Source of the DNA: Bacillus sp. FJAT-27225
GTDB lineage: Bacteria; Bacillota; Bacilli; Bacillales; Cytobacillaceae
NCBI RefSeq assembly: GCF_001685025.1
Contig: NZ_MAYU01000021.1
Span: forward strand, 1 to 64,000
Direction of reading: 5' to 3'
Length of the DNA stretch: 64,000 nt
How positions within the stretch are numbered: position 1 is the first letter of the stretch; each line of letters opens with the position of its first letter. Shown here one piece after another: positions 34,880-43,108 of the stretch. Both the position numbers and the translations under genes were made by a program. The notes beneath the pieces are model-generated. The model saw only the letters and a program-made list of their open reading frames with translations, made no database searches and was not told where the DNA came from.

Positions 34880-36118
34880 TTATTTCAATAAGTTGGGGAG
34901 TTCCCCATCAGGGCTAATCAAAGAGACTGAATAATGGTCTGTAAAGATTTTATTGGCTAGACTGTCAACACCAAGCTTTGTTACACTGTCGATTTCTTCA
35001 ATAATTTCATCCAATGAGCGATGGTATTTAAGAATGAGTTCATTTTTACCATTGCGGCTCATCCTGCTGTTCGTGCTCTCTAAGCTTAGCATTAGACTTC
35101 CCTTAAGCTGTTCCTTGCTATTGGCCAACTCTTTATCTGTTATTCCATCCCGTTTAAGTGTATCGAGAGTCTCCTGAATCGTATCAAAAAGAAGGTTTAG
35201 CTGCTTCGCGCCAGTACCCCCATAGATGGTCACAATACCACTGTCCTGGTAGGCTGAATGATAGGAAAACACGGAATAAGCAAGACCCCTTTGTTCACGG
35301 ACATCCTGAAATAAGCGGCTGCTCATGCTTCCTCCAAGTACATTATTCAGGACTATCAAACTGTAGATATCTTCATGGCCAACCTTCAGCCCTTCAAATC
35401 CAATGCAAAGATGAGCCTGTTCCGTTTCTTTTTTACGAGACAAGCGATTGGCATGGAAAACGGGTTTATCATCACTGATATCCGCCCTTCCACCTTCATA
35501 TGACCCAAATTGCTTTTCTACTTTGCCTATGAAGGTCTCGGCAATATTACCGGCAATCGAGATGACAACATTTTCGGGTGTATAATGGCTATGGATGTAC
35601 TCCTTTAGTTTAGTGCTGTTAAAGGTTTCAAGGGTGCTTTCCGTTCCCAGTATCGGATAACCGAGCGGATGGGTTTCGTATACAGCTTTACTGAGCAGGT
35701 CATGAACAATGTCATCTGGTGTGTCATCGTACATTTTGATTTCTTCAAGGACAACATTTTTCTCTTTTTTCAATTCTCCTTCATCAAAAACCGAATTGAA
35801 GAACATATCCGAAAGTACTTCTAGTGCAAAATCTGCATGGGTATCAAGAACCTTTGCATAATAGCACGTATATTCCTTTGAAGTAAAAGCATTTACCTGG
35901 CCGCCAATACTGTCGAATGATTCGGCAATTTCCCGAGCTGTACGGGTTTTTGTTCCTTTAAAAAACATGTGCTCAAGGAAATGAGAGATGCCATTGGTTT
36001 CTGGCATTTCATTTCTTGAACCAGTGCCAATCCAGATACCTATTGCAACCGATCGGACAGTCGGAATATTTTCTAGTACAACCCTTACTCCATTTTGGCA
36101 TGTATATTTCTTAATCAT
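34880..36118 (-). CDS. mlpA: M16 family zinc protease MlpA (YmxG)
   Basis: Processing-peptidase-like M16 protease, 412 residues, with a complete zinc motif HFLEH in GISHFLEHMFFKG near residue 47 and the downstream ENVVLEEI helix region. In B. subtilis MlpA affects protease (AprE) production. ATG 36118 (MIKKYTCQNG) has a perfect AGGAGG SD; the longer reading frame upstream lacks one. It follows ylxY closely and ends in a strong terminator. Confidence 0.95.
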   Translation of the reverse strand: MIKKYTCQNGVRVVLENIPTVRSVAIGIWIGTGSRNEMPETNGISHFLEHMFFKGTKTRTAREIAESFDSIGGQVNAFTSKEYTCYYAKVLDTHADFALEVLSDMFFNSVFDEGELKKEKNVVLEEIKMYDDTPDDIVHDLLSKAVYETHPLGYPILGTESTLETFNSTKLKEYIHSHYTPENVVISIAGNIAETFIGKVEKQFGSYEGGRADISDDKPVFHANRLSRKKETEQAHLCIGFEGLKVGHEDIYSLIVLNNVLGGSMSSRLFQDVREQRGLAYSVFSYHSAYQDSGIVTIYGGTGAKQLNLLFDTIQETLDTLKRDGITDKELANSKEQLKGSLMLSLESTNSRMSRNGKNELILKYHRSLDEIIEEIDSVTKLGVDSLANKIFTDHYSVSLISPDGELPNLLK

Positions 36119-36196
36119 TGAATTCCTCCTGTTCTTGGGCAACTGCTGCGGCTATTCTTAGATTATTTTACATGTTTGTTCCGATTTCTCCAAATT

Positions 36197-37162
36197 TTAG
36201 CGCTTTTTAACTTGAGCCGGGTGTATCCTATCTTCGGATAGCAGCTCGGACACAGTGGCTATTTTCAGGTTTTTCTCTTTTAGAGACAAAATCATTCGCT
36301 CCAATGCTGCGGCAGTCGGTTCAGTTGGGTGCATCAGTATGATCGAACCATTACCTGCTTTTGTTGTAACCCGCTTAAGTATAGTTTCTGGGCTTGGCTT
36401 TTGCCAATCTATAGTATCAACTGTCCACATAATGGTTCCGAGCTTCAAGGTTGCAGCAAGTTCTGCAGTATTCGTTCCGAGACTTCCGCTCGGCGGCGCA
36501 AACCACCTGCTTTTTTTCCCCGTTGTTGCTTCAATCACATCATTTGTTTTACGAAGCTCCTCCAGCGCCCGCTCTCTGGTCACTTTGGCCATATCTACAT
36601 GTGAATAGGAGTGATTCCCTACTTCATGCCCGCCATCTACAATCATCTTAGCGAGATCGGGGTATTTTTTTACCCAATTGCCTTCCAGAAAAAAACTTGC
36701 GTAAACGTTTTGCTTTTTCAGGACGGCCAGCATATCTGGCAAATATTCATTTCCCCACGCAACATTGACTGCAAAAGCAACCATCGGTTTAGATGGATTT
36801 CCCCTATAAAGCGGAGCGGGTGGAAGGTCTTCAAGATGGACTTTTGGCCGTATTTCCTTGAAAATCAGTTTTGAAGGATCATATTTGCCGGCTTTTTTCA
36901 TTTTTTTATAAGATGCTTCCATATCGACTTCATAACCATTGTAGCCAGGAATGCGTTTCCATACTTTGTCAATTTTTGCATCTTGGGCTGCTATATTTTT
37001 TTCTGCAGCTGCAGCTTCAATTTTTTCATAGAGTGGGTCCTTTTGTTTGAGTGCAGGCATAGAGTTTGTTTTCATAGCCTGGATATAGCCAGAAACATAT
37101 GGGTTGTTAATTGCCAAAAGTACAAGTATGCAAGTTATAAGAAATAAGAAACCCCTTTTCAT
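36197..37162 (-). CDS. ylxY: Polysaccharide deacetylase-like protein YlxY
   Basis: Secreted or membrane-anchored NodB-fold protein, 321 residues, with an N-terminal hydrophobic signal (FLFLITCILVLLAI). The metal-binding HxxxH is present in GHEVGNHSYSHVD, as are WFAPPSGS and ILMHPT. The usual TFDDG motif is replaced by FAVNVAWGNEY, so the metal-binding and catalytic Asp pair is missing; activity may be altered or lost. It follows pnp behind a terminator. The substrate is unknown. Confidence 0.91.
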   Translation of the reverse strand: MKRGFLFLITCILVLLAINNPYVSGYIQAMKTNSMPALKQKDPLYEKIEAAAAEKNIAAQDAKIDKVWKRIPGYNGYEVDMEASYKKMKKAGKYDPSKLIFKEIRPKVHLEDLPPAPLYRGNPSKPMVAFAVNVAWGNEYLPDMLAVLKKQNVYASFFLEGNWVKKYPDLAKMIVDGGHEVGNHSYSHVDMAKVTRERALEELRKTNDVIEATTGKKSRWFAPPSGSLGTNTAELAATLKLGTIMWTVDTIDWQKPSPETILKRVTTKAGNGSIILMHPTEPTAAALERMILSLKEKNLKIATVSELLSEDRIHPAQVKKR

Positions 37163-37227
37163 TCTTTTACCCCCTTTCCTACACAGTATGTTATGTATCT
37201 AGAGGGAAGAACATGCCCTGACCAAAC

Positions 37228-37264
37228 GAAAAAGGAGGTTGCCACTAGTATGGACAGCCTCCTT
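37228..37264 (-). terminator. Intrinsic terminator of pnp
   Basis: AAGGAGG...CCTCCTT stem with a larger loop, followed by TTTTT on the minus strand. Confidence 0.8.
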
Positions 37265-37274
37265 GCAAAGTATT

Positions 37275-39395
37275 TTATTTGCTTTCCTGTTCAGCTTTCT
37301 CACGCTGTTCTTTTAGGACAGCCTTGCGGGAAAGGTTAACACGGCCTTGTCTGTCGATTTCAGTTACTTTCACAAGCATTTCGTCACCGATTTTGACAAC
37401 GTCCTCGACCTTGCCCACCCGTTCTTCAGCAAGCTCGGAAATATGGACCAGCCCGTCCTTGCCGGCGAAAATTTCTACGAAGGCACCGAATTTTTCAATT
37501 CGTTTTACCTTACCAAGATAATACTCGCCTACAACTACTTCACGGACGATATCCTCAATGATCTTCTTCGCTTTCTGGTTCATTTCCTCATTTGTAGAAG
37601 CAATGAAAACCGTACCATCCTGCTCGATATCGATTTTTACGCCAGTTTCTTCAATAATCTTGTTAATCTGTTTACCGCTAGGACCAATAACATCCCTGAT
37701 TTTATCCGGGTTGATTGTCATCGTCAAAATCTTTGGTGCATATTGGGACAACTGAGCCCTTGGTTCTGACAAAGTAGCAAGCATGGATTCAAGAATCTGC
37801 ATGCGGCCTTTTTTCGCCTGTTCAAGCGCTTCTTCAAGGATGTCACGGGATAATCCTTCTATCTTAATATCCATTTGAAGGGCAGTTACCCCTTTGGAAG
37901 TACCAGCGACCTTGAAGTCCATGTCACCAAGGTGGTCTTCCATTCCCTGGATATCTGTAAGTACTGTATAATGCTCTCCGGATTTAACCAACCCCATTGC
38001 AATACCTGCTACAGGAGCTTTGATTGGAACCCCGGCATCCATCATGGCGAGAGTGCTGGCACAAATACTCGCCTGTGATGTCGAACCATTCGATTCAAGC
38101 ACCTCGGACACGAGACGGATTGTATACGGGAAATCCTTCTCGGAAGGAATCACTGGCTCAAGTGCGCGCTCACCAAGTGCACCGTGTCCAATTTCGCGGC
38201 GGCCTGGCCCCCTTATAGGACCTGTTTCACCTACAGAGAAGAGAGGGAAATTATAATGGTGCATAAACCGCTTTTCTTCTTCAAGCCCAAGGCCATCCAG
38301 AATCTGAACGTCGCCCATTGCACCAAGAGTACAGATGCTGAGCGCCTGAGTCTGGCCGCGTGTAAACAAGCCGGAGCCATGTGTACGGCTCAACAGGCCG
38401 ACTTGTGAAGACAGAGGACGGATTTCATCGACACCGCGTCCGTCTGGACGAACTTTTTCCTCAGTTATCAATCGGCGTACTTCATCCTTAACTAACTTGT
38501 CGAGGATTTGTTTAACCTGTTTCAGATCTTCATCGGTTGCTTCTTGATCTATATACTTTGCAAGAACTGCATCCTTCACTTCTTTGATGGCAGCTTCTCG
38601 GGCATGCTTTTCCTGAACCTGGATAGCGGAAATCATATCTTTTTCACAAATCTCAAGTACTTCTGCCTTCAATTCCTGATCAACTTCATAAAGTTTAATT
38701 TCACGCTTTTCCTTGCCCACAGCTTTTACAATCTCATCCTGGAATGCAATAAGGCGTTTGATTTCATCATGCCCGAACATAATTGCTTCCAGCATGACCT
38801 CCTCAGGCACTTCAAGCGCACCTGCCTCAACCATGTTGATTGCATCTCTTGTTCCGGCTACAGCAAGGTGAATATCGCTCTTTTCAGCTTGTTCAACAGT
38901 TGGGTTGATGACGAACTTGCCATCGACACGACCGACGATCACACCAGCAATCGGCCCTTGAAATGGGATGTCGGAAACGCTAAGCGCTATCGAAGATCCC
39001 AACATTGCCGCCATATCTGAAGGGCAATCCTGATCTACACTCATAACAATCGAGATAACTTGTACATCATTACGGAAGCCATCAGCAAAAAGCGGACGGA
39101 TTGGACGGTCAATCAGGCGGCTCGCAAGGATTGCCTTTTCACTTGGCCGACCCTCACGCTTAATGAAACCGCCAGGAATTTTACCTACAGCATATAGGCG
39201 TTCTTCATAGTTTACTGTTAACGGAAAGAAATCGACATTTTTCGGTTCCTTGGAAGCAGTAGCTGTGCTAAGTACTGCTGTGTCACCATAACGGACCAAT
39301 GCCGCCCCGTTTGCTTGCTTTGCCAGCTGTCCAATTTCAACGGTAAGCTTGCGGCCTGCCCAATCAATGGAGAACTCTTGTTTCGTTGATTCCAT
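37275..39395 (-). CDS. pnp: Polynucleotide phosphorylase
   Basis: 3'-5' phosphorolytic exoribonuclease and component of RNA degradation complexes; it also acts in competence and DNA repair in Bacillus. The 706-residue protein has two RNase PH-like domains ([11 protein letters not shown] near 95; [17 protein letters not shown] near 395), a helical linker, a KH domain ([15 protein letters not shown]) and an S1 domain at the C terminus ([21 protein letters not shown]). The start ATG has an AGAGGGG SD. It follows rpsO. Confidence 0.98.
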   Translation of the reverse strand: MESTKQEFSIDWAGRKLTVEIGQLAKQANGAALVRYGDTAVLSTATASKEPKNVDFFPLTVNYEERLYAVGKIPGGFIKREGRPSEKAILASRLIDRPIRPLFADGFRNDVQVISIVMSVDQDCPSDMAAMLGSSIALSVSDIPFQGPIAGVIVGRVDGKFVINPTVEQAEKSDIHLAVAGTRDAINMVEAGALEVPEEVMLEAIMFGHDEIKRLIAFQDEIVKAVGKEKREIKLYEVDQELKAEVLEICEKDMISAIQVQEKHAREAAIKEVKDAVLAKYIDQEATDEDLKQVKQILDKLVKDEVRRLITEEKVRPDGRGVDEIRPLSSQVGLLSRTHGSGLFTRGQTQALSICTLGAMGDVQILDGLGLEEEKRFMHHYNFPLFSVGETGPIRGPGRREIGHGALGERALEPVIPSEKDFPYTIRLVSEVLESNGSTSQASICASTLAMMDAGVPIKAPVAGIAMGLVKSGEHYTVLTDIQGMEDHLGDMDFKVAGTSKGVTALQMDIKIEGLSRDILEEALEQAKKGRMQILESMLATLSEPRAQLSQYAPKILTMTINPDKIRDVIGPSGKQINKIIEETGVKIDIEQDGTVFIASTNEEMNQKAKKIIEDIVREVVVGEYYLGKVKRIEKFGAFVEIFAGKDGLVHISELAEERVGKVEDVVKIGDEMLVKVTEIDRQGRVNLSRKAVLKEQREKAEQESK

Positions 39396-39528
39396 ATATT
39401 TATTACCCCTCTTTCTGGCTAAATCCTTTTAAACCATCACTACTATTAGATATCAAATTAATTATAGTATTTACAAGATACCGGTGTCTTAAAAATATGT
39501 ATGGGGCTTCTTTTTAATTTTTACCTAA

Positions 39529-39553
39529 CAAAAAAGCGGGAAGATTCCCGCTT
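39529..39553 (-). terminator. Terminator between rpsO and pnp
   Basis: Stem AAGCGGGA/TCCCGCTT with a 4-nt loop and six T on the minus strand. Confidence 0.88.
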
Positions 39554-39561
39554 CTTTTCGA

Positions 39562-39837
<276 letters not shown>

Positions 39838-39917
39838 TCACCTCCTAAAATTTCAATCCCCATTTACTGAGCAAGCGCCGGTGATTCGACATGCCAAGCA
39901 AAGGTTCTTTTGATACG

Positions 39918-39945
39918 TTAATAAGAATACAACTTTTCCAGTCAA
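39918..39945 (-). promoter_or_regulatory. Promoter of rpsO
   Basis: TTGACT at 39945-39940 and TATTAA at 39923-39918 with a 16-bp spacer, minus strand. The -10 is imperfect. Confidence 0.5.
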
Positions 39946-39988
39946 AAAGCAAGAAAAAACCGAAAGTCTCACAATTTATTCGACTTAA

Positions 39989-40933
39989 TCAAAAATCCAG
40001 GCCGAAATGTGCCGCAGCTCTCTCCTTGTCTTTGCTGATTTGCTTAACTAATTCGTCTATCCCAGAAAACTTCTGTTCCTTACGCAAATATGTATGCCAT
40101 TCGACAATCGCACTTTGCCCATATATTTCCTTGCTGAAATCGAATATATGGACTTCAATGGAAGGTTTGCCAATTTCTTTTTTAAAAGTCGGCTTGTGGC
40201 CTAAATTACATACACCATAATGCCAATCTCCATTAACATGAATCCGGACAGCATAAACTCCCAGTGGCGGCAATAAATAATCTCCACCGAGCTCTACATT
40301 GGCTGTGGGAAATCCAATCGTTCTCCCCCGTTTATCACCATGGACAACTGTTCCAGCGGTTGTATACATTCTGCCAAGCAGGTCTTTCATTTCTTCCATC
40401 CTGCCTTCAGACATACATTTTCTAATTAGGGTGGAACTAATTTTCTCCCCATTCCGTTCAAGTTTTTCAACAGTGGAGAAAGAAAACTGTCCCCTCGAAT
40501 GGAACGGCAAGGTCTCCATCGTTCCTTTTCCCATCCGGCCATACGAATAATCAAATCCCGCAGAGACATGTTTGATATTTAATCCGATAATGTAAAAATC
40601 AATGAATTCCTGGGGTGTCAGATTTGCAAATTTATGTGAAAATTCACAAATAAACAATATATCAGCACCTGTTTCGCCTATCAGCCTGATTTTTTCATGA
40701 AGAGGAGTAATATATTCAATATCCTGTTCCATCCTGCCTAATACGACCTTCGGATGGGGATGGAAGGTCATTACGGCCGTTTTTAATCCCTTTTGCTCAG
40801 CATGCAGCCGGGCATCAGAAATAACTTTTTGATGGCCAAGATGAACCCCATCAAAATAACCAAGTGCAACCGCTGATGGCGGCAACATATTTTTATCAAT
40901 TTTATGGGGAAATCCAAGCTTGATAACTTCCAC
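39989..40933 (-). CDS. ribF: Bifunctional riboflavin kinase/FAD synthetase
   Basis: Converts riboflavin to FMN and FAD. The N-terminal adenylyltransferase domain has GYFDGVHLGHQ near residue 28 and a TSSLIR-like STLIRKCM motif near 165. The C-terminal riboflavin kinase domain has GDKRGRTIGFPTANVEL. 314 residues, as usual. The start is GTG with an AAAGGTGA SD. It lies directly downstream of truB, in the conserved truB-ribF order. Confidence 0.96.
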   Translation of the reverse strand: MEVIKLGFPHKIDKNMLPPSAVALGYFDGVHLGHQKVISDARLHAEQKGLKTAVMTFHPHPKVVLGRMEQDIEYITPLHEKIRLIGETGADILFICEFSHKFANLTPQEFIDFYIIGLNIKHVSAGFDYSYGRMGKGTMETLPFHSRGQFSFSTVEKLERNGEKISSTLIRKCMSEGRMEEMKDLLGRMYTTAGTVVHGDKRGRTIGFPTANVELGGDYLLPPLGVYAVRIHVNGDWHYGVCNLGHKPTFKKEIGKPSIEVHIFDFSKEIYGQSAIVEWHTYLRKEQKFSGIDELVKQISKDKERAAAHFGLDF

Positions 40934-41001
40934 TGCGGTTCACCTTTCCTGTTAAAGCAACTGCCCAATTCCTGGGGGTTTAGTCCCCATGCCCATTTTG
41001 T

Positions 41002-41925
41002 TCATTCGCCGCTGCCAGTCCAAAGTACTTTCACTGGCTTCATCAATCCATCCTTTTCAGGGTGCTTTTGATAAATGGCGAAGACCTGCCCGGACATGCC
41101 TTCTAAAACGATGGGGCCGGAATGGTTGCTGAATTCTTCGGGTATACGAAGCCGCACCCCGTTCTTCACTTTCTCTGCTAATGTATCATTTATCCTGTAT
41201 TTCGGCAAATTCAACAGCGCACTCGCTATCGGTTTCAACGCCCTTTCAATCTCGCCCTTTGCCATCAACTCCTCGATTTCCGAAAAGGTAAGGCAATCTT
41301 CAAGGCTATAGGACGCAGAGCGGATCCGGACAAGCGAAGACATATGAGCCGGGTAACCGAGCTTCTCGCCTATCATCACTGCAAGGGTCCTTATATACGT
41401 TCCTTTACTGCAGACCGCCCTGAATTTAAATGTAATTGTTTCACCAGCGAATTCATCCCGTTCATCAAGCAGTTCAAGGCTGTAAATCGTCACCATCCGG
41501 GAAGGCCTTTCGACTTCAATTCCTTTTCGGGCATATTCATAAAGCCTTTTTCCATTAACCTTGACGGCCGAATACATAGGTGGAGTCTGTTCAATCTCTC
41601 CAGTCAGTGTTGACAGGACATCCAGCACCTCCCGCCTGCTAATGACTCGGTTGATTGGCAGACGGCTGACTTCCAGACCTGATGCATCTTCTGTTTCTGT
41701 TGAAAAACCGAGCGTCACTTCCCCTTCGTACGCTTTTCCAGCGTCCGTTATGTATTCCGCGACTTTCGTGGCTCTTCCAATACAAATTGGCAGCACACCC
41801 GTGACATCCGGATCAAGTGTCCCAGTATGTCCGACCTTTTTTGTTTTCAGGATTTTCCTCAATTTGAACACACAGTCATGGGATGTCATCCCTGCCGGTT
41901 TGAACAGCGGTAGTATACCCTCCAT
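41002..41925 (-). CDS. truB: tRNA pseudouridine(55) synthase
   Basis: Makes pseudouridine 55 in the T-loop of tRNAs. The catalytic Asp is in GHTGTLDPDVTGVLP near residue 39. The opening MEGILPLFKPAGMTSHD and a C-terminal PUA-like region fit the family. I start at ATG 41925, which has an AAAGGAGCTG SD and matches relatives; a frame extends 29 codons further upstream without support. It is separated from rbfA by an unusual 512-bp gap containing tandem repeats. Confidence 0.96.
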   Translation of the reverse strand: MEGILPLFKPAGMTSHDCVFKLRKILKTKKVGHTGTLDPDVTGVLPICIGRATKVAEYITDAGKAYEGEVTLGFSTETEDASGLEVSRLPINRVISRREVLDVLSTLTGEIEQTPPMYSAVKVNGKRLYEYARKGIEVERPSRMVTIYSLELLDERDEFAGETITFKFRAVCSKGTYIRTLAVMIGEKLGYPAHMSSLVRIRSASYSLEDCLTFSEIEELMAKGEIERALKPIASALLNLPKYRINDTLAEKVKNGVRLRIPEEFSNHSGPIVLEGMSGQVFAIYQKHPEKDGLMKPVKVLWTGSGE

Positions 41926-42054
41926 TGGATCAGCTCCTTTCGGGTTGTTATATAAAAATGGATTTTTAAAGGTCTGTTGATCTTTGGGCGATGCTGGAGC
42001 AGTTCTGCACACATCTGTTAGTGACCTTGTTCTCCAGTTATATTTACAAATTCA
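41926..42054. other. Leader region between truB and the 51-bp repeats
   Basis: About 130 bases holding only the truB SD and AT-rich sequence; no gene is supported. Confidence 0.45.
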
Positions 42055-42274
42055 CATAGAGTCGATATCAATGACTTTGTCACACAATTGTTAACTGCAA
42101 AGTCACTTACAGCCATTATTAATGACCTTGTCACACAATTTTTAACTGCAAAGTCACTTACAGCCTTTATTAATGACTTTGTCACACAATTGTTAACTGC
42201 AAAGTCACTTACGGCTTTTATTAATGACTTTGTCACACAATTTTTAACTGCAAAGTCACTTAGAGCTTCTTGCA
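42055..42274. repeat. Four tandem copies of a 51-bp repeat
   Basis: ATGAC-starting units begin at 42071, 42122, 42173 and 42224, an exact 51-bp period. Each unit contains TGACTTTG ... CAAAGTCA, an 8-bp inverted repeat around an 18-bp loop. Loop centres alternate (ACAATTGTTAACTG in units 1 and 3, ACAATTTTTAACTG in 2 and 4), suggesting growth by duplication of a 102-bp dimer. Because 51 is a multiple of three, open frames appear on both strands; neither has a convincing SD. Confidence 0.92.
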
Positions 42275-42361
42275 TCATATATATTACCGTGAAGGCAGTG
42301 GAGCAAAGCTGTGTTTAACTTTTTAAGAATACATTCTTTAATATCCAAGATCCATCCTTTA

Positions 42362-42397
42362 AAAAAAGCAGACCTAGGGCGAAGCTCCGCCCCTTTA
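42362..42397 (-). other. GC-rich hairpin downstream of rbfA
   Basis: On the minus strand GGGCGGAGCTTCGCCC can form a short stem and is followed, 9 nt later, by seven T. It may act with the adjacent rbfA terminator. Confidence 0.45.
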
Positions 42398-42407
42398 CCA
42401 CAGCAAA

Positions 42408-42433
42408 GATGGATAGACATTTGTCTATCCATC
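42408..42433 (-). terminator. Hairpin terminator of the rimP-rbfA operon
   Basis: Perfect stem GATGGATAGAC/GTCTATCCATC with an AAAT loop; only a short T-run follows. Confidence 0.65.
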
Positions 42434-42437
42434 CCAT

Positions 42438-42809
42438 TTACTCTTCTTTTCCTTCGGATGACTCTTTATCTTCATTTTGAATCTTGGTGAGCAACGTCTC
42501 AATTCGGTTGCCGTAATCAATTGATTCATCAAATTCAAAGCTGATTTCCGGAGTTTTACGAAGGCGGATTCGGCTTCCGATTTCGGACCGGATGAACCCT
42601 TTCGCTTTGGCAAGGCCCTTCAGCGTATTTTCCCTTTGTTCCTCGTCACCCAAAACGGAAATATAAACAGTTGCCTGCTGGAGATCTCCAGTTACCTGGA
42701 CATCAGTCACAGTCACGAACCCAATTCGCGGATCCTTAATTTTGCGGCCGATGATTTCACTTAATTCCTTTTTCATTTGTTCCCCAACACGGTTAGCTCT
42801 ATGGCTCAT
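42438..42809 (-). CDS. rbfA: Ribosome-binding factor A
   Basis: 30S maturation factor binding near the 16S 5' end, needed at low temperature. 123 residues from ATG 42809 ([20 protein letters not shown]), with an AGAGGTGA SD; a GTG three codons upstream lies in the SD and is rejected. Conserved [13 protein letters not shown] and [12 protein letters not shown] blocks are clear. It closes the rimP-nusA-rnpM-ylxQ-infB-ylxP-rbfA run. Confidence 0.96.
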   Translation of the reverse strand: MSHRANRVGEQMKKELSEIIGRKIKDPRIGFVTVTDVQVTGDLQQATVYISVLGDEEQRENTLKGLAKAKGFIRSEIGSRIRLRKTPEISFEFDESIDYGNRIETLLTKIQNEDKESSEGKEE

Positions 42810-42826
42810 GTCAGTCACCTCTTATC

Positions 42827-43108
42827 TTAAAGCCATTCTATATCGGTGATAGTTCTTTCAATTTCAGGAAATGAATCAATGAGTTTGATGGCATTTTGCA
42901 GTTCCCGTTCGGCAGGGACCTTCGCGGATGCAACGCTGGCGACAGCAATCGCTGTCCTTTGCCATGCATCCTGAAAGTCCACTTCCGATACGGAAACATT
43001 GTACTTTTGCCGGATACGAGTGATGATTCTTTGCAGGACGGCCCGCTTATCCTTTAAGGAAGCCGCATCATAAATCAAACACTCGCACCTGGCAATGCCA
43101 ATAATCAT
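42827..43108 (-). CDS. ylxP: DUF503 family protein YlxP
   Basis: 93-residue small protein of the YlxP/DUF503 family, conserved between infB and rbfA and thought to take part in ribosome assembly or translation, but without firm function. Opens [25 protein letters not shown], with [15 protein letters not shown] mid-protein. Its ATG overlaps the infB stop (4 bp). Confidence 0.92.
   Translation of the reverse strand: MIIGIARCECLIYDAASLKDKRAVLQRIITRIRQKYNVSVSEVDFQDAWQRTAIAVASVASAKVPAERELQNAIKLIDSFPEIERTITDIEWL

Noticed and set aside
42055-42274. CRISPR-like array
   Set aside because: The units are contiguous and nearly identical over their full 51 bp. There are no unique spacers and no cas genes.
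42018-42318. Open frames on both strands (86 and 76 codons) with 17-residue repeats
   Set aside because: They arise because the 51-bp tandem repeat is a multiple of three. Neither has a convincing SD, and the same DNA is open on both strands.
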